Source: Owenweeksia sp. (lineage in GTDB: Bacteria; Bacteroidota; Bacteroidia; Flavobacteriales; Schleiferiaceae). From it: a stretch of DNA of 64,000 nt. Below the pieces are notes generated by a model. It searched no databases. It had not been told where the DNA came from and saw nothing but the letters and a program-made list of their open reading frames with translations. The stretch covers positions 124,001 to 188,000 of the forward strand of contig NZNV01000008.1 in NCBI GenBank assembly GCA_002695025.1, written 5' to 3'. A program made the translations under genes and the position numbers. Within the stretch, counting starts at the first letter, position 1. Every line of letters begins with the position of its first letter. This document shows, piece after piece, positions 35,430 to 45,486 of the stretch.

Positions 35430-36375
35430 TTTTGGCAAGTCGATTAGGGTAAATAATAAAGTAGTATACTATAAAAGCTGCTGAACTGGCAATGATAGCA
35501 ATCTTTGCGAGATTCGGCCAATCGGTTAAACGCGTAATAAAAGATTCCAGAAAACCGGCCACTACAAAGATGGGCACCAGGCCGATAACCAGCTTCACTC
35601 CATCGCGGGCACCCCTACGCAGGGAAGCCATACGTGAATAGGTTCCGGGAAACAGGAAGCTGTTGCCCATAACCAGGCCGGCCGCCCCGGCAATAATAAT
35701 GGAAGATATTTCCAAGGTTCCGTGTACCCATATTGTCAGGGCCGAAGTAAGTAACAAACCCTTATGGAAAAACCAGTATTGGAAAGCTCCCAGCATAATA
35801 CCATTGCTGAACAGGGCCATTACCGTACCTGCAGAAAACAGTATGCCGGCTGCAAAACAAACCAGCGCAACCCGGACATTATTAAAGGTAATAGCAAAGA
35901 ACATATCGGTGCGCCCCATTTTCTTATAGACCGCCATAGGGTCTCCGGCCGCAATATTCTCCTCGGTCATGTTTACATAAGCATCCCCCAGGATCAGTCT
36001 GGCAAAATCTTCATCATGAGCCGTGGAAACGGCACCGATAAGACAGGAAATAGTGAAAAACAGGAACGAATAAAGCAAATATTTACGGTAGCGATAAGCT
36101 ACTTCCGGCAACTCATACCTCCAAAAAGTCACAAAACGACTGGTTTTTTCACGTTTATTGCGATAGATAAAACCATAAGCCCGGGAAGTGAGACTATTCA
36201 GGTATGCGGTAATCTCGCCAGTTGGGTAATGGGTTTGAGCATAGGCAAGGTCATCGGTAAGCTGTATAAACTGCGAAGCCAGTTCATCCGGATCGCGGCC
36301 GCTGCCTGTTTCCAGGCCTTTTTCAAATTGTTCCCATTTTTGAAGATTGGCTTTTATGAAAGCAGCCTCATTCAT
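35407..36375 (-). CDS. SpoIIM-like (stage II sporulation protein M family) membrane protein
   Basis: The 322-residue protein has an N-terminal cytoplasmic helical region and then six or more membrane helices with the SpoIIM hallmark near residues 165-235 (FNNVRVALVCFAAGILFSAG, SNGIMLGAF, HGTLEISSIIIAGAAGL). The bacterium is not a spore former; this family in Bacteroidetes is regularly next to an RDD gene and a MoxR operon. First gene of the minus-strand operon, divergent from the RDD gene with only 39 bp between the starts. A role in membrane or envelope maintenance is likely but not established. Confidence 0.88.
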   Translation of the reverse strand: MNEAAFIKANLQKWEQFEKGLETGSGRDPDELASQFIQLTDDLAYAQTHYPTGEITAYLNSLTSRAYGFIYRNKREKTSRFVTFWRYELPEVAYRYRKYLLYSFLFFTISCLIGAVSTAHDEDFARLILGDAYVNMTEENIAAGDPMAVYKKMGRTDMFFAITFNNVRVALVCFAAGILFSAGTVMALFSNGIMLGAFQYWFFHKGLLLTSALTIWVHGTLEISSIIIAGAAGLVMGNSFLFPGTYSRMASLRRGARDGVKLVIGLVPIFVVAGFLESFITRLTDWPNLAKIAIIASSAAFIVYYFIIYPNRLAKNADFTQN

Positions 36376-36414
36376 GAAAATGATGGTATTTTGCGCGGAA
36401 AATAGACATTCTTA

Positions 36415-37137
36415 ATGGAAATGCAGTCCATAAATATACAAACCACCCAAAATGTATCCCTGCGGTATCATTTGGCGGGTTTGGGCCACCGTATTGCAGC
36501 CACTTTTATTGACTTTATTATCCTCGCCTGCTTCGGGATATTTTTTTCTTTGCTGCTGGGGTTTACTGAAAGTTATAGCGTTACTACTTCGGTAATAGTA
36601 GGTTTGGTAATATACCTGTATTTCCTGCTTTGCGAGATCATCATGAACGGGCAAACCATCGGCAAGAAGGTGATGAAAATAAAAGTGATCAAGGTGGACA
36701 GCACCAAACCCAGCATAGGAGCCTATGTATTGCGCTGGATACTTTTACCCATTGACTATTTCATGATGGGGGGTGTGGCGATGATCTTTATCATTCTCAC
36801 CCCAAAAGGCCAACGCCTGGGTGACCTGGTAGCCAACACTACGGTAGTACTGGATAAACGTGAAGAAAATGTACTGCAAAAGAAAAAAGCCATTATCGGA
36901 TCGGTGGACCAGGATTACCAGCCCGTATTTCCTGAAGCGTCCCGTTTGAGCATGGAGGATATCAGCCTGATGCGCCAGGCCGTGGAAGCTTTCCAGAACC
37001 GGTCACAACGCGCTCCTATGGAAATGCTGAAAGAAAAGATCGAGGCTAAGCTCAACATTACATCCGGCCTGCACCCCATCAAGTTCTTTCATACGCTGAT
37101 CAAGGATCATACGTATTATTCCTGGCGCGATCAATAA
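36415..37137 (+). CDS. RDD family membrane protein
   Basis: The 240-residue protein has the RDD layout: an Arg-Asp pair in the first helix ([14 protein letters not shown]), a second helix ([20 protein letters not shown]), the conserved [15 protein letters not shown] and a third span ending [15 protein letters not shown]. The C-terminal 80 residues are soluble and helical. RDD proteins are suggested to be transport-related. It is divergent from the SpoIIM-like gene, a conserved pairing. Its 3' end overlaps the convergent thioredoxin gene by 7 bp. Confidence 0.9.
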   Translation: MEMQSINIQTTQNVSLRYHLAGLGHRIAATFIDFIILACFGIFFSLLLGFTESYSVTTSVIVGLVIYLYFLLCEIIMNGQTIGKKVMKIKVIKVDSTKPSIGAYVLRWILLPIDYFMMGGVAMIFIILTPKGQRLGDLVANTTVVLDKREENVLQKKKAIIGSVDQDYQPVFPEASRLSMEDISLMRQAVEAFQNRSQRAPMEMLKEKIEAKLNITSGLHPIKFFHTLIKDHTYYSWRDQ

Positions 37138-37427
37138 GCCGACTCCAGCTCCCGGATAATGACCTGGGCCGGAACAACCCCACTCTGGCGCCATTTCATT
37201 TCACCGGACTTATAGATCATTAAGGTGGGAACGCCCTGAATATTCAACTCCTGGGCCAGTTTCGGGTTCCTGTCAATATCAATCTTCAGTATCCTTGCCT
37301 TGTCACCCACCTGAGACTTTACTTGCTGGATGATCGGGGCCAGGGCTTTACAGGGTCCGCACCAATCTGCAAAGAAGTCTATCAATACGGGTTTTTCAGA
37401 ACGGATTAATTCACCAAAGGATGCCAT
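37131..37427 (-). CDS. Thioredoxin
   Basis: This small protein (98 residues) has the thioredoxin fold with the active site WCGPC at residues 22-26 and the cis-Pro in [12 protein letters not shown]. It is slightly shorter than typical TrxA and has no signal peptide, so it acts in the cytoplasm. Its start overlaps the stop of a rhodanese-like lipoprotein gene by one base. It may be the last gene of a stress or thiol operon with the two rhodaneses. Confidence 0.93.
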   Translation of the reverse strand: MASFGELIRSEKPVLIDFFADWCGPCKALAPIIQQVKSQVGDKARILKIDIDRNPKLAQELNIQGVPTLMIYKSGEMKWRQSGVVPAQVIIRELESAY

Positions 37428-37819
37428 TACTTTTCTATTTTTCCATCTTCAGCCTTCCAGGCAGTAACACCCCCTTTCAGGTTGTATACCTCTTTAAAGC
37501 CACTTTCCTTCATTTGCTTAAGGGCTTTAGCACTTCTTCCTCCGCTATGGCAATACACCAGGTATCGCTTATCATGGGGCAAGTCTTCCAACTGCTGCGC
37601 AAAATTGGCATCGTAATAATTCATGTTCTGCGCTCCGGCCAGGTGACCGGACTGGTATTCTTCGGGGGTACGTACATCCAGGATAACCAATTCCTTATCC
37701 TGCTTAACCATGCCCGTAGCTTCGGTTACGCTTACATCACCACCGCCAGGGTTGCTTTGCTGCCCGTTACAGGCTAATACGCCAAAGGCGACCAACAGCA
37801 TAAACAGTACTTTCTTCAT
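37427..37819 (-). CDS. Rhodanese-domain lipoprotein
   Basis: The 130-residue precursor has a lipobox GVLAC (Cys 17) and one rhodanese domain with [17 protein letters not shown] and the active-site loop YCHSGGRS near residue 90. The catalytic Cys is present, so sulfur transfer in the periplasm or a phosphatase-like role is possible. It lies 20 bp after the cytoplasmic rhodanese gene. Confidence 0.9.
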   Translation of the reverse strand: MKKVLFMLLVAFGVLACNGQQSNPGGGDVSVTEATGMVKQDKELVILDVRTPEEYQSGHLAGAQNMNYYDANFAQQLEDLPHDKRYLVYCHSGGRSAKALKQMKESGFKEVYNLKGGVTAWKAEDGKIEK

Positions 37820-37839
37820 ACTCGTGTTTTTGAGAATTG

Positions 37840-38121
37840 CTATATCCTATGGATCAGGACATCCGTATAACCCCCGCCATTATAGAGGTTTCCTACTCCT
37901 TGTTCCCTCAACCATTTCAAAGCTTGTTCACTGCGCTGCCCGGAACGGCAACATAATACCACCGGACCTTTGAGGTTTCTAAACCTTTCCAATGAATCCG
38001 GCACCTTATCCAATGGGATATTGATACTGTTTTCTACGTGCCCGGATTCGAATTCTTCCGGTGTGCGCACGTCTATAATTACCGCATCACTGCGATTAAT
38101 GATCTCCTTCAGGTTTTCCAT
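37840..38121 (-). CDS. Cytoplasmic single-domain rhodanese
   Basis: The 93-residue protein is a minimal rhodanese domain: AVIIDVRTPEEFESGHVENS, then the active-site loop CCRSGQRS, where the second Cys is the catalytic one. It has no signal peptide. Close paralogue of the next gene, so the two form a periplasmic/cytoplasmic pair. It starts 42 bp after the M13 peptidase stop. Confidence 0.9.
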   Translation of the reverse strand: MENLKEIINRSDAVIIDVRTPEEFESGHVENSINIPLDKVPDSLERFRNLKGPVVLCCRSGQRSEQALKWLREQGVGNLYNGGGYTDVLIHRI

Positions 38122-38163
38122 AGCAGCTCTTTTTTCAAAAATAGAAAAGAAATGCGGACCAAA

Positions 38164-40200
38164 TTACCAGATGATCACCTGTGCGGTATCGGCCAGTACC
38201 ATTGGATCTCCTGGCTCGCAACCCCAGGCTTCCCTGAACTCGGGCATATTACTCATGGGACCATTTACCCTGAATTTAGCGGGAGAGTGCGGATCGGTTA
38301 CCACCTGGTTGCGGAGGTAAGCATCCGTCTGGTTATTTTGCCACACCTGCGCCCAGCCCAGGAAAATGCGTTGTTGCCAGGTATAACCATCTATCACCAT
38401 TTCCTCGCGCCCTTCTTCCAGTGACTTTTGGTAGGCGTAGTAACCAAGGGTAAGACCGCCCAGATCGGCAATGTTTTCACCCAACGTAAGTTTACCGTCA
38501 ATGAAGGTTTTCAGTAAGGGTTCATAGGCACTGTATTGCGCCTGAACCTTCCGGGTTTTTTCTTCAAACTGGGTGCTGTCTGATTGGGTCCACCAGTTTA
38601 CAAGGTTACCATGAGCATCATATTGACTGCCGTTATTGTCAAAGCCATGCGTGAGCTCATGACCGATCACACCACCTATTCCACCGTAATTAATGGCTGC
38701 CTCGGCATCCGTATTGTAAAAAGGAGGTTGCAATATACCGGCCGGAAACACTACTTCATTGTAGGATGGGCTGTAGTAAGCATTTACCAGGTGCGGAGGC
38801 ATAAACCACTCATCCTTATCCACGGGCTTGTTAAGTCGGTCCAGGTTATCCTTTACATTGTACCGGTCCAGTGCCATGGTATTGGCCAGGTAACTTTCAC
38901 TTCCAATTTCAAGACCTTCAAAATCCTTCCATTTGTCAGGATAACCGATCTTATATTTAAAAGCATCCAGTTTTTCGATAGCCTTCTTCTTGGTGTCCTC
39001 TCCCATCCAGCTTACATTGTTAATGCGCTCACGGTAAACATCGCGCATATCCTCGATCATCTCTTCAATGTCCTTTTTAGAAGATTCCGGGAAGTAGCGG
39101 TCTACAAACAAATGGCCCAAAGGCTCGTCCAAACCGTCTTCGATATTGGAGAGCACCCTTTTCCATCGTGGTTTTATTTTCCTGGAGCCCCAAAGGGTCT
39201 TTCCGAAAAATTCAAAGTTCTGGCTGGCAAAATTGTACGGTAAAACCGCAGCGTATTTATCCAATACGTGCCAACGGGTATAATCTTTCAAGGTTTGGAT
39301 ACCCGTTGCCGGCAGGATGGTATGTACTGCTTTCATAAAGTCCGGCTGCGATACTACCAATGAATCGAACTCAAGACCGATACCGTTATAGAAGCGATCC
39401 AGCTTAAGGGCCGGAAGACTGCTGGTCCATTCTTCCGCATCCATTTTATGGTAGGTTTTAGCAGGATCCCAGGCATCGGAACGTTTCATCGCGTTTTCCG
39501 CCAGTTTATACTCCAGTTTATAAATGGCTTCAGCAGCAGATGCGGCCTCTGTTTCCGGATAACCCGAAAGTACCAGTACCCTGGACACATGCTTTCGGTA
39601 TTCCTCCTGAATATGCAGGGAAAGAGAATCATCCTTCAGGTAATAATCACGGTCCGGCAAACCCAGACCTCCCTGGCTAACTTTAAGGATATGGACGCTT
39701 GAATTCTTGTCATCCACATCCACCACAGTTCTCCAGGGGTTGCCCATACCGTTCTTCTTAAGGTATACCTGCAATTGCAGGTAATCATCAAAAGAAGAAA
39801 CCGACTCTATGGAATCCAGCATAGGCTGCAGGAGCTTTAGCCCTTCCTCCTCTACCGCCATGGAGTCCATTCCTGTTTTGTAAAAGTCGGCCACCATTTG
39901 CTGGTAACTTCCCTTACGCAGGTCTTTTACCTCACGCACGCTATCCAGCAGACCTTTCACCTTGGCGTTATTTTCTTCAATAAGGATATTGAAGGAACCC
40001 CAGCGGGATTCGGTTTCCGGGATAGGATTTTTCCTGATCCAGCCCCCTGCGGTATACTGGAAGAAATCCGTACAGGGATCTACCGTGGTGTCAAGGTTGG
40101 CTAAGTCAAAACCAAGGTCCGGCTTTTCGGTCTCAGTCTTTTCAGGATTTTGGCAGGCCGTAAAGCCCAGTGCGAGAAGAAATACGGTAATTTTTTTCAT
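38164..40200 (-). CDS. M13 family zinc metallopeptidase (neprilysin/PepO-like) lipoprotein
   Basis: The 678-residue precursor has a lipobox GFTAC (Cys 16) and the full M13 architecture: an N-terminal helical domain (FFQYTAGGWIRKNPIPETES) and a catalytic domain with NAYYSPSYNEVVFPAGILQ. The zinc motif HELTH is at about residue 514 and GENIADLGG at about residue 574 carries the third ligand Glu. The terminal conserved WGCEPGDPM is present. All catalytic residues are intact. It is probably an outer-membrane or periplasmic endopeptidase. The gene starts 9 bp after an M61 peptidase gene, so both are likely cotranscribed. Confidence 0.95.
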   Translation of the reverse strand: MKKITVFLLALGFTACQNPEKTETEKPDLGFDLANLDTTVDPCTDFFQYTAGGWIRKNPIPETESRWGSFNILIEENNAKVKGLLDSVREVKDLRKGSYQQMVADFYKTGMDSMAVEEEGLKLLQPMLDSIESVSSFDDYLQLQVYLKKNGMGNPWRTVVDVDDKNSSVHILKVSQGGLGLPDRDYYLKDDSLSLHIQEEYRKHVSRVLVLSGYPETEAASAAEAIYKLEYKLAENAMKRSDAWDPAKTYHKMDAEEWTSSLPALKLDRFYNGIGLEFDSLVVSQPDFMKAVHTILPATGIQTLKDYTRWHVLDKYAAVLPYNFASQNFEFFGKTLWGSRKIKPRWKRVLSNIEDGLDEPLGHLFVDRYFPESSKKDIEEMIEDMRDVYRERINNVSWMGEDTKKKAIEKLDAFKYKIGYPDKWKDFEGLEIGSESYLANTMALDRYNVKDNLDRLNKPVDKDEWFMPPHLVNAYYSPSYNEVVFPAGILQPPFYNTDAEAAINYGGIGGVIGHELTHGFDNNGSQYDAHGNLVNWWTQSDSTQFEEKTRKVQAQYSAYEPLLKTFIDGKLTLGENIADLGGLTLGYYAYQKSLEEGREEMVIDGYTWQQRIFLGWAQVWQNNQTDAYLRNQVVTDPHSPAKFRVNGPMSNMPEFREAWGCEPGDPMVLADTAQVIIW

Positions 40201-40209
40201 GCTAAAAGA

Positions 40210-42063
40210 TTATTGATTGATCCAGGCTTTACGCATTTTCAGCTGGGCAGGAGTGGGGTTTTCCATAACTTCCAGATCGTGCTTACGCTTAACATTTCCC
40301 ATTATGGCTTTGGCCTTAAGGGTTTTTTCCTTGAAACCACCATCACCATCCGGGCGGGCTATTTTTACTTTTACCTTGTCCCCTACTTCGGTACTCTCAT
40401 AATACTGGTTCAGTATGTCCGTAACGTTGGAAAGCTTAACCTCTTCTCCGTTAAACTCGATGAGTTCATCGCCTTCACGAAAACCCAGCTCCCGGCCAAA
40501 GGCGTCCATATCATTTACATCTTCCACTCTCAAGCGTTCCGTTTCAAAGTTGTAGCTAAAGCTCAGGTTGCCGGAACTGATACGAGAAATGCTGTACTCC
40601 CGTTGGTATTCAATGCCGGCCAGTGCAAACAGTTCCTCTAAGGGGAATGGTTCCACTCCTTCATAGTGGCGCGCAAAGAACTCCCGCATCTCCGGATAAG
40701 TCATTTCGGTGATGATATCAAAAAGCTGGTTATCCTGGAAGAAGGTATCCACACCGTAGGTTTCACCCAGCTCCAGGAGAAGGTCTACGAGGCCATATTC
40801 CGAATCGGACAACTCCCTTAATTTGAGATCCAGGGCCATACCGGCAATAGCTCCTTTCTGGTAGAAATTATAGTATTGATCCTTAAAATAATCTATGGTG
40901 AATTTACTGCTTACGGTAAGCGGTATATCGGAGTCAAACTTATCATTGGATTTGAGTTTTTCGCGAATGATATCCAGGAACTCATCCATATCATAGATAT
41001 TGCTCCGAATCTGTACCAAGTGAGAATTGTACTCAGTAACCCCTTCATACAACCAGATATGGGCTGACATCTGCGGTTCAATAAAATTGAAATCAGCAAC
41101 GTATTCTGAATGGATATTGAGGGGAGTAACAATATGAAAGAACTCATGTGAAGTAATATCCCGCACGCCACCGTAAAAAGTTTCACCGGGGAATTCAGGC
41201 ATGTATAACACCGTAGAAGTGTGATGCTCCAGGGCACCATAACTGTTTCCGGCCTGGCTCATCGGCACGCAATACACCAGCACTGAGTATTTATTCACGG
41301 GAAGCGTACCACCCAGGTATACCGCAGCAGCATCCAGCACCGCTGCAATACGCTCCATGCAACTGGCAGCACTGATCGTGCGGTTAGGACTGTACACAGA
41401 TACCATTACTTCCGCCCCACCTACCATTTTGGTAGCCGTATCCGGAACGCAGTAAAGTATAGGGTTATCGTGCAACACAAAGTAATTGTCTGCCTTAAAA
41501 GAGTCCAGGCTGTCCCCAAGTTCAAAAGGAAGTGAGGTACTGGGATAAAAGCCGGCTTGGTGGGCAATCTGCAGGTCAAAAGGATGATCCTTATAGCCAT
41601 CCACATACCCGATGAAACCGAAATTATTCAGCAGAAATACGCTGTCTTCAACGGAAGTACCGGCCGGTTCAAAAATGTCAAAATCCTTTTCACTATCGTA
41701 GGTATCCTCCACGTAATAACTGATCTTGTAAAGCTTCTTAGCCTTGTAAACCCGCCAGCGGTTGGTATCCAATTGTTTTATCTCCAGGGCATTTCCCCGG
41801 GCATCAGTAGCCTTTAGCTCACTTACAAACTGTCCGTAGTCTTCAATAGCGTAGGTACCCGGCACTATTTTGGGCATATGAAATTCCACGCTGTCATAGC
41901 CCAATACCGGTGGTACAATCTGCACAGGCAGACGGTCATCTTTCACTGCCGTAAGGTCCATGAAAACACTGTAGGTCTCATCGTTCTGGAAAGGCTCGAA
42001 CTGGGCACTTACCGTTAAGGTAAAACAGCAAAATACTGAGGCTGCGAGAATGTTCTTAAACAT
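40210..42063 (-). CDS. M61 family peptidase with PDZ domain
   Basis: The 617-residue precursor has a signal peptide (ASVFCCFTLTVSA), an N-terminal beta domain, the catalytic zinc motif HEFFH at residues 306-310 in a stretch with TPLNIHSEYV and WLYEGVTEYNSH, the latter with the third ligand Glu, and a C-terminal PDZ domain near residues 490-570 (FREGDELIEFNGEEVKLSNV). This is the architecture of the M61 glycyl aminopeptidase family. It lies 40 bp after the ABC permease gene and just before an M13 peptidase gene. Confidence 0.93.
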   Translation of the reverse strand: MFKNILAASVFCCFTLTVSAQFEPFQNDETYSVFMDLTAVKDDRLPVQIVPPVLGYDSVEFHMPKIVPGTYAIEDYGQFVSELKATDARGNALEIKQLDTNRWRVYKAKKLYKISYYVEDTYDSEKDFDIFEPAGTSVEDSVFLLNNFGFIGYVDGYKDHPFDLQIAHQAGFYPSTSLPFELGDSLDSFKADNYFVLHDNPILYCVPDTATKMVGGAEVMVSVYSPNRTISAASCMERIAAVLDAAAVYLGGTLPVNKYSVLVYCVPMSQAGNSYGALEHHTSTVLYMPEFPGETFYGGVRDITSHEFFHIVTPLNIHSEYVADFNFIEPQMSAHIWLYEGVTEYNSHLVQIRSNIYDMDEFLDIIREKLKSNDKFDSDIPLTVSSKFTIDYFKDQYYNFYQKGAIAGMALDLKLRELSDSEYGLVDLLLELGETYGVDTFFQDNQLFDIITEMTYPEMREFFARHYEGVEPFPLEELFALAGIEYQREYSISRISSGNLSFSYNFETERLRVEDVNDMDAFGRELGFREGDELIEFNGEEVKLSNVTDILNQYYESTEVGDKVKVKIARPDGDGGFKEKTLKAKAIMGNVKRKHDLEVMENPTPAQLKMRKAWINQ

Positions 42064-42103
42064 ATCTGAGGATTAAAAGAATGGTTAAAAATACAGCGGA
42101 AAA

Positions 42104-44509
42104 CTATTCATACTTAAGCGTATCCACTGGTTTAATACGTGCAATTTTAATGGAATGATAGCTTATAATAAAATATGCCAGCAAAATAGCCGTAAGTCCG
42201 GAGCTGACAAACACCAAAGGATGCAGCTCCGTAGTATAGGCAAAATTGGACAACCAGGCCCTGGTGAGCCAATACGCCAAAGGTAAGGCCAGCGCTACAG
42301 AAACTACTATAAGCCAAAGCATTTCCTTGAAAATAAGGTTGACCACCTGGGCACGGCCAGCACCTAGTACTTTACGAATACCCACTTCCTGGGTTTTGAG
42401 ATTGGTAGTAAAAGAGGCCAGCCCGGTAAGGCCCAAAAACGAAATAAATATGGCCAGGTACGTAAGGAAAAGTATCAGCCGACTTTGGCGCTGTTCCTCC
42501 TCGTACAGTTTCATAAGGTCTTTATTGAGAAATGAAAACTGGAAAGGCACTCCGGGACGCAGTTGGGCAAAAGTCTTTTCCACGTCATTAAGGGCGCTAA
42601 TCAGGTTTTTACTATCCACCCGAACGTGCAGGTAACCGGCAATTTCGTCCTGGAAGGTAATAATGGTAGGCTCTATATCCTGGTGTAGGGAGTGTGCGTT
42701 GAAGTCCTTGACCACGCCTATCACTTCACTCATATAATTCTCTGCCTGGCCAGGTGCTACTATTTCGATCTTCTGCCCCACCGGGTTCTTCCAGCCCATC
42801 ATTCTTACCGTAGCTTCGTTGATGATAACGGGATACGTATTGCTTACCTCGTCCTGTTCCGAAAAGGTATGACCCTCTACAAACTCTATTTCCATGGTTT
42901 TGAAGTAATCTTCACCCACCATCATAAAATCCACCACCTGTTGTGAAAGGGTGCCTTTTACTCCCGGCACATTGATCACAATACGGTCAACCGACTTACC
43001 GGGAATAGCCTGAGCACTGCTACTGGCCTTTATATAAGGGCTTTGCGCCAGCTTTTGCCGGATGCCGCTGATGGTCCTGGCGGTGAGCGTATCGCGGATA
43101 GGTATAAGCATCACATCTTCCTTATTAAAGCCCAGGTCCTTACTGCGCACAAATTCCATCTGACGGTACATTAATAATGCTGTGATCACCACTGCCACGG
43201 AAATGGTGAATTGAAAACCTACCAGCAACTTGCGTACGCCCAGGCCTCCTTTTTGGCGGATGATCCCTTTCTTAAGGCCCGCCATGGCGGGCACCTTACT
43301 CAGGTATAAAGCCGGGAACCAACCGCTCAGGAAGGCAATAAGAGAGGCCAGACCCAAGGGCAACCACCAAAGGGTAAGGTTGTGCATAAAGTTCAAAGTA
43401 AGATCCTTCCCCATAATATTATTAAGTGGCGTGAACTCCAGCACCAGTTCCACCATAACCATTGCTACCAACAGGGCCATGCTGGCCAGGATGAAAGATT
43501 CGATCAATACCTGGTAAACAATTTCCCGCTTACCAGCCCCAAGCACCTTTTGCATACCGGCCTCTTTTACCCTGCGCAGGCTCCGTATGGTGGCCATATT
43601 GATATAGTTGATGCATGCCAGCACCAGTATGAGTAAACCTATGCCCCCAAAAGCATAGAGGTATCCTTTATTACCAGCCGGTCGGTCAAACTTTACCGGT
43701 TCGGCAAAGTGGACTTCGTCCAGTGGTGTTAAGTTGATAAGGTAATCGGCCTGCAGTCCCTGGCCTGCTTCGGCCATGTATTTTTGGTAAAACGAGCCAA
43801 AATCATTTTCCAGGCGGGCTGCATCAGCAGCGCTACTCAGCTTCAGAAAGGTATGGGCTTCGATCTGCCACAAGGAATTTTGCCAATTCTCTGCCTTATC
43901 CCTGCGATAGAAGGATAAAATAAGAGCCGAGTAGGAATGATGAGTATTGGCCGGAAAATCATCAATAAGGCCGGTAACGGTATACTCATAGTTATTGGTG
44001 CTGATCAGTTTGCCCACAGGGTTTGCATCTCCGAAATATTTCTGTGCAAAAGAGCGCGTAACCACCATGCTTTGTGGCTCATCAAGAGCCGTAGCCGGGT
44101 TACCGGCCAGGAAGGGTATTTCAAAAACCTTGAAGTAATTATGATCAGCCAGGGCCACATAATCGTCACTGGCCTGTATACCATCCCGTTTAAAGAGTAC
44201 ACTTTCGTCAATGTGAACAAACCGTGTTGCTCCTTCAATAAACGGAAATTCCCTTTGCAATAAAGGCGCAAGACCTATTCCGGCACCTCCATATTCTTCC
44301 TGCTGCTCGTCTACCGTAAACACAGAACTTACCCGGTATATTTTATCGTAGCCCGCAATGCTTGTATCGTAGGTAAGTTCACTTTGCAGGTAGAGAAAGA
44401 TAATAAGGCACACCCCCAAACCTATAGCCAGCCCCATAACATTGAGCAAGGTGTACACTTTATTCCTCAGGAGTGCCCGGATAGCAAATTTGATGCGGAA
44501 CTTATGCAT
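42104..44509 (-). CDS. MacB-like ABC transporter permease with two FtsX domains
   Basis: The 801-residue protein has a first membrane helix (VMGLAIGLGVCLIIFLYLQS), a large MacB-type periplasmic domain, a three-helix FtsX block near residues 285-395 (LLILVLACINYINMATIRSL), a second periplasmic domain, and a final FtsX block near residues 680-790 (LFLTYLAIFISFLGLTGLAS, TQEVGIRKVLGAGRAQVV). This duplicated form is frequent in Bacteroidetes exporters. The gene overlaps the ATPase gene by 8 bp. No TolC or adaptor gene lies next to it here. Confidence 0.92.
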   Translation of the reverse strand: MHKFRIKFAIRALLRNKVYTLLNVMGLAIGLGVCLIIFLYLQSELTYDTSIAGYDKIYRVSSVFTVDEQQEEYGGAGIGLAPLLQREFPFIEGATRFVHIDESVLFKRDGIQASDDYVALADHNYFKVFEIPFLAGNPATALDEPQSMVVTRSFAQKYFGDANPVGKLISTNNYEYTVTGLIDDFPANTHHSYSALILSFYRRDKAENWQNSLWQIEAHTFLKLSSAADAARLENDFGSFYQKYMAEAGQGLQADYLINLTPLDEVHFAEPVKFDRPAGNKGYLYAFGGIGLLILVLACINYINMATIRSLRRVKEAGMQKVLGAGKREIVYQVLIESFILASMALLVAMVMVELVLEFTPLNNIMGKDLTLNFMHNLTLWWLPLGLASLIAFLSGWFPALYLSKVPAMAGLKKGIIRQKGGLGVRKLLVGFQFTISVAVVITALLMYRQMEFVRSKDLGFNKEDVMLIPIRDTLTARTISGIRQKLAQSPYIKASSSAQAIPGKSVDRIVINVPGVKGTLSQQVVDFMMVGEDYFKTMEIEFVEGHTFSEQDEVSNTYPVIINEATVRMMGWKNPVGQKIEIVAPGQAENYMSEVIGVVKDFNAHSLHQDIEPTIITFQDEIAGYLHVRVDSKNLISALNDVEKTFAQLRPGVPFQFSFLNKDLMKLYEEEQRQSRLILFLTYLAIFISFLGLTGLASFTTNLKTQEVGIRKVLGAGRAQVVNLIFKEMLWLIVVSVALALPLAYWLTRAWLSNFAYTTELHPLVFVSSGLTAILLAYFIISYHSIKIARIKPVDTLKYE

Positions 44510-45185
44510 GCAGCAGCTCCTTTTCCGAAACTATCTGCCCGTCCACCAGCTTTACAATACGGTTGGTATAAGCGGCATCGTGAACAGAATGGGTAACCAT
44601 CACAATAGTGCTTCCGGCATCATTCAAGCTGCTGAGCATTTCCATGATCTCATTACCATGCTGTGTATCCAGGTTGCCGGTGGGTTCATCGGCCAGGATC
44701 AGCCGGGGATTGGTCACAATAGCACGACCTACGGCCACACGCTGTTGTTGCCCACCTGAAAGTTCATAGGGAAAATGCTTGCTGCGGTGCCCCAGCCCAA
44801 TCTGTTCCAGCACACGGTCTACTCTTTTCCTGCGTTCACCCACTGCCACACCCTGGTAAGCCAGGGGCAGTTCTATGTTTTCAAATACAGAGAGTTCATC
44901 CAGGAGGTTGAAATTCTGAAAGACAAAGCCAATATTGGCCTTACGGAGTTTTATACGCTGTTTTTCGGAAAGGGTGCGTACATCGGTATCATCAAAAATA
45001 TACAGGCCACTGTCATAATCGTCCAGCAACCCTATTATGTTGAGGAGGGTGGTTTTACCACAGCCAGAGGGACCCATAATGGAAACAAACTCACCGCGTT
45101 TCACGGAAAAACTAACTTCAGATACCGCCTGGGTTTCCACAGAACTGGAGCGATAGGTTTTTACTATGTGATGTAAGTGGATCAT
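44502..45185 (-). CDS. ABC transporter ATP-binding protein (MacB/LolD type)
   Basis: The 227-residue ATPase has Walker [14 protein letters not shown]-loop [12 protein letters not shown], signature [15 protein letters not shown], Walker [13 protein letters not shown] and the His switch VTHSVHDA. These are the motifs of the MacB/LolD/FtsE subfamily, which powers mechanotransmission permeases. It partners with the FtsX-domain permease encoded 8 bp inside its end. An NtrC-like regulator and a kinase lie divergently about 800 bp upstream. Confidence 0.95.
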   Translation of the reverse strand: MIHLHHIVKTYRSSSVETQAVSEVSFSVKRGEFVSIMGPSGCGKTTLLNIIGLLDDYDSGLYIFDDTDVRTLSEKQRIKLRKANIGFVFQNFNLLDELSVFENIELPLAYQGVAVGERRKRVDRVLEQIGLGHRSKHFPYELSGGQQQRVAVGRAIVTNPRLILADEPTGNLDTQHGNEIMEMLSSLNDAGSTIVMVTHSVHDAAYTNRIVKLVDGQIVSEKELLHA

Positions 45186-45212
45186 CCCGCCAGGCTAAAG
45201 TTTTAAAGGAGA

Positions 45213-45287
45213 AAAGCCCCCGCCATATTTTGTACGTTTAACACAAAATTACCTACAAGGTAAAAAGAACTCGGCTAAGGGGGCTTT
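45213..45287 (-). promoter_or_regulatory. Promoter element inside a GC-rich inverted repeat before the ABC genes
   Basis: AAAGCCCCC at 45213-45221 and GGGGGCTTT at 45279-45287 are perfect inverted repeats 57 bp apart. Between them, on the minus strand, lies TAATTTTG (45251-45244), an exact TAnnTTTG element without a clear -33 TTTG, and two smaller dyads (ACC/GGT and TTTTGT/ACAAAA). If transcription starts further upstream the whole unit could fold into a branched RNA followed by TTTTCT just before the gene. The rest of 45186-45486 shows nothing else. Confidence 0.35.
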
Positions 45288-45486
45288 AAATTTATTACAG
45301 GATGGGAATTCGTGAAAAAAAATCCCGGAAAATACAGAAACCGGACAATAACCGATTAACCCTAAAATTCTGCTACTTGAACTTGAAATTAAACAACCAA
45401 TTGATGGTCCGGCCCTGTATAGAAACTAATTTAATATGATGAAAGAACTCCGCTGATTCACAGCTTATCCGGGATTTTTAATTTTG

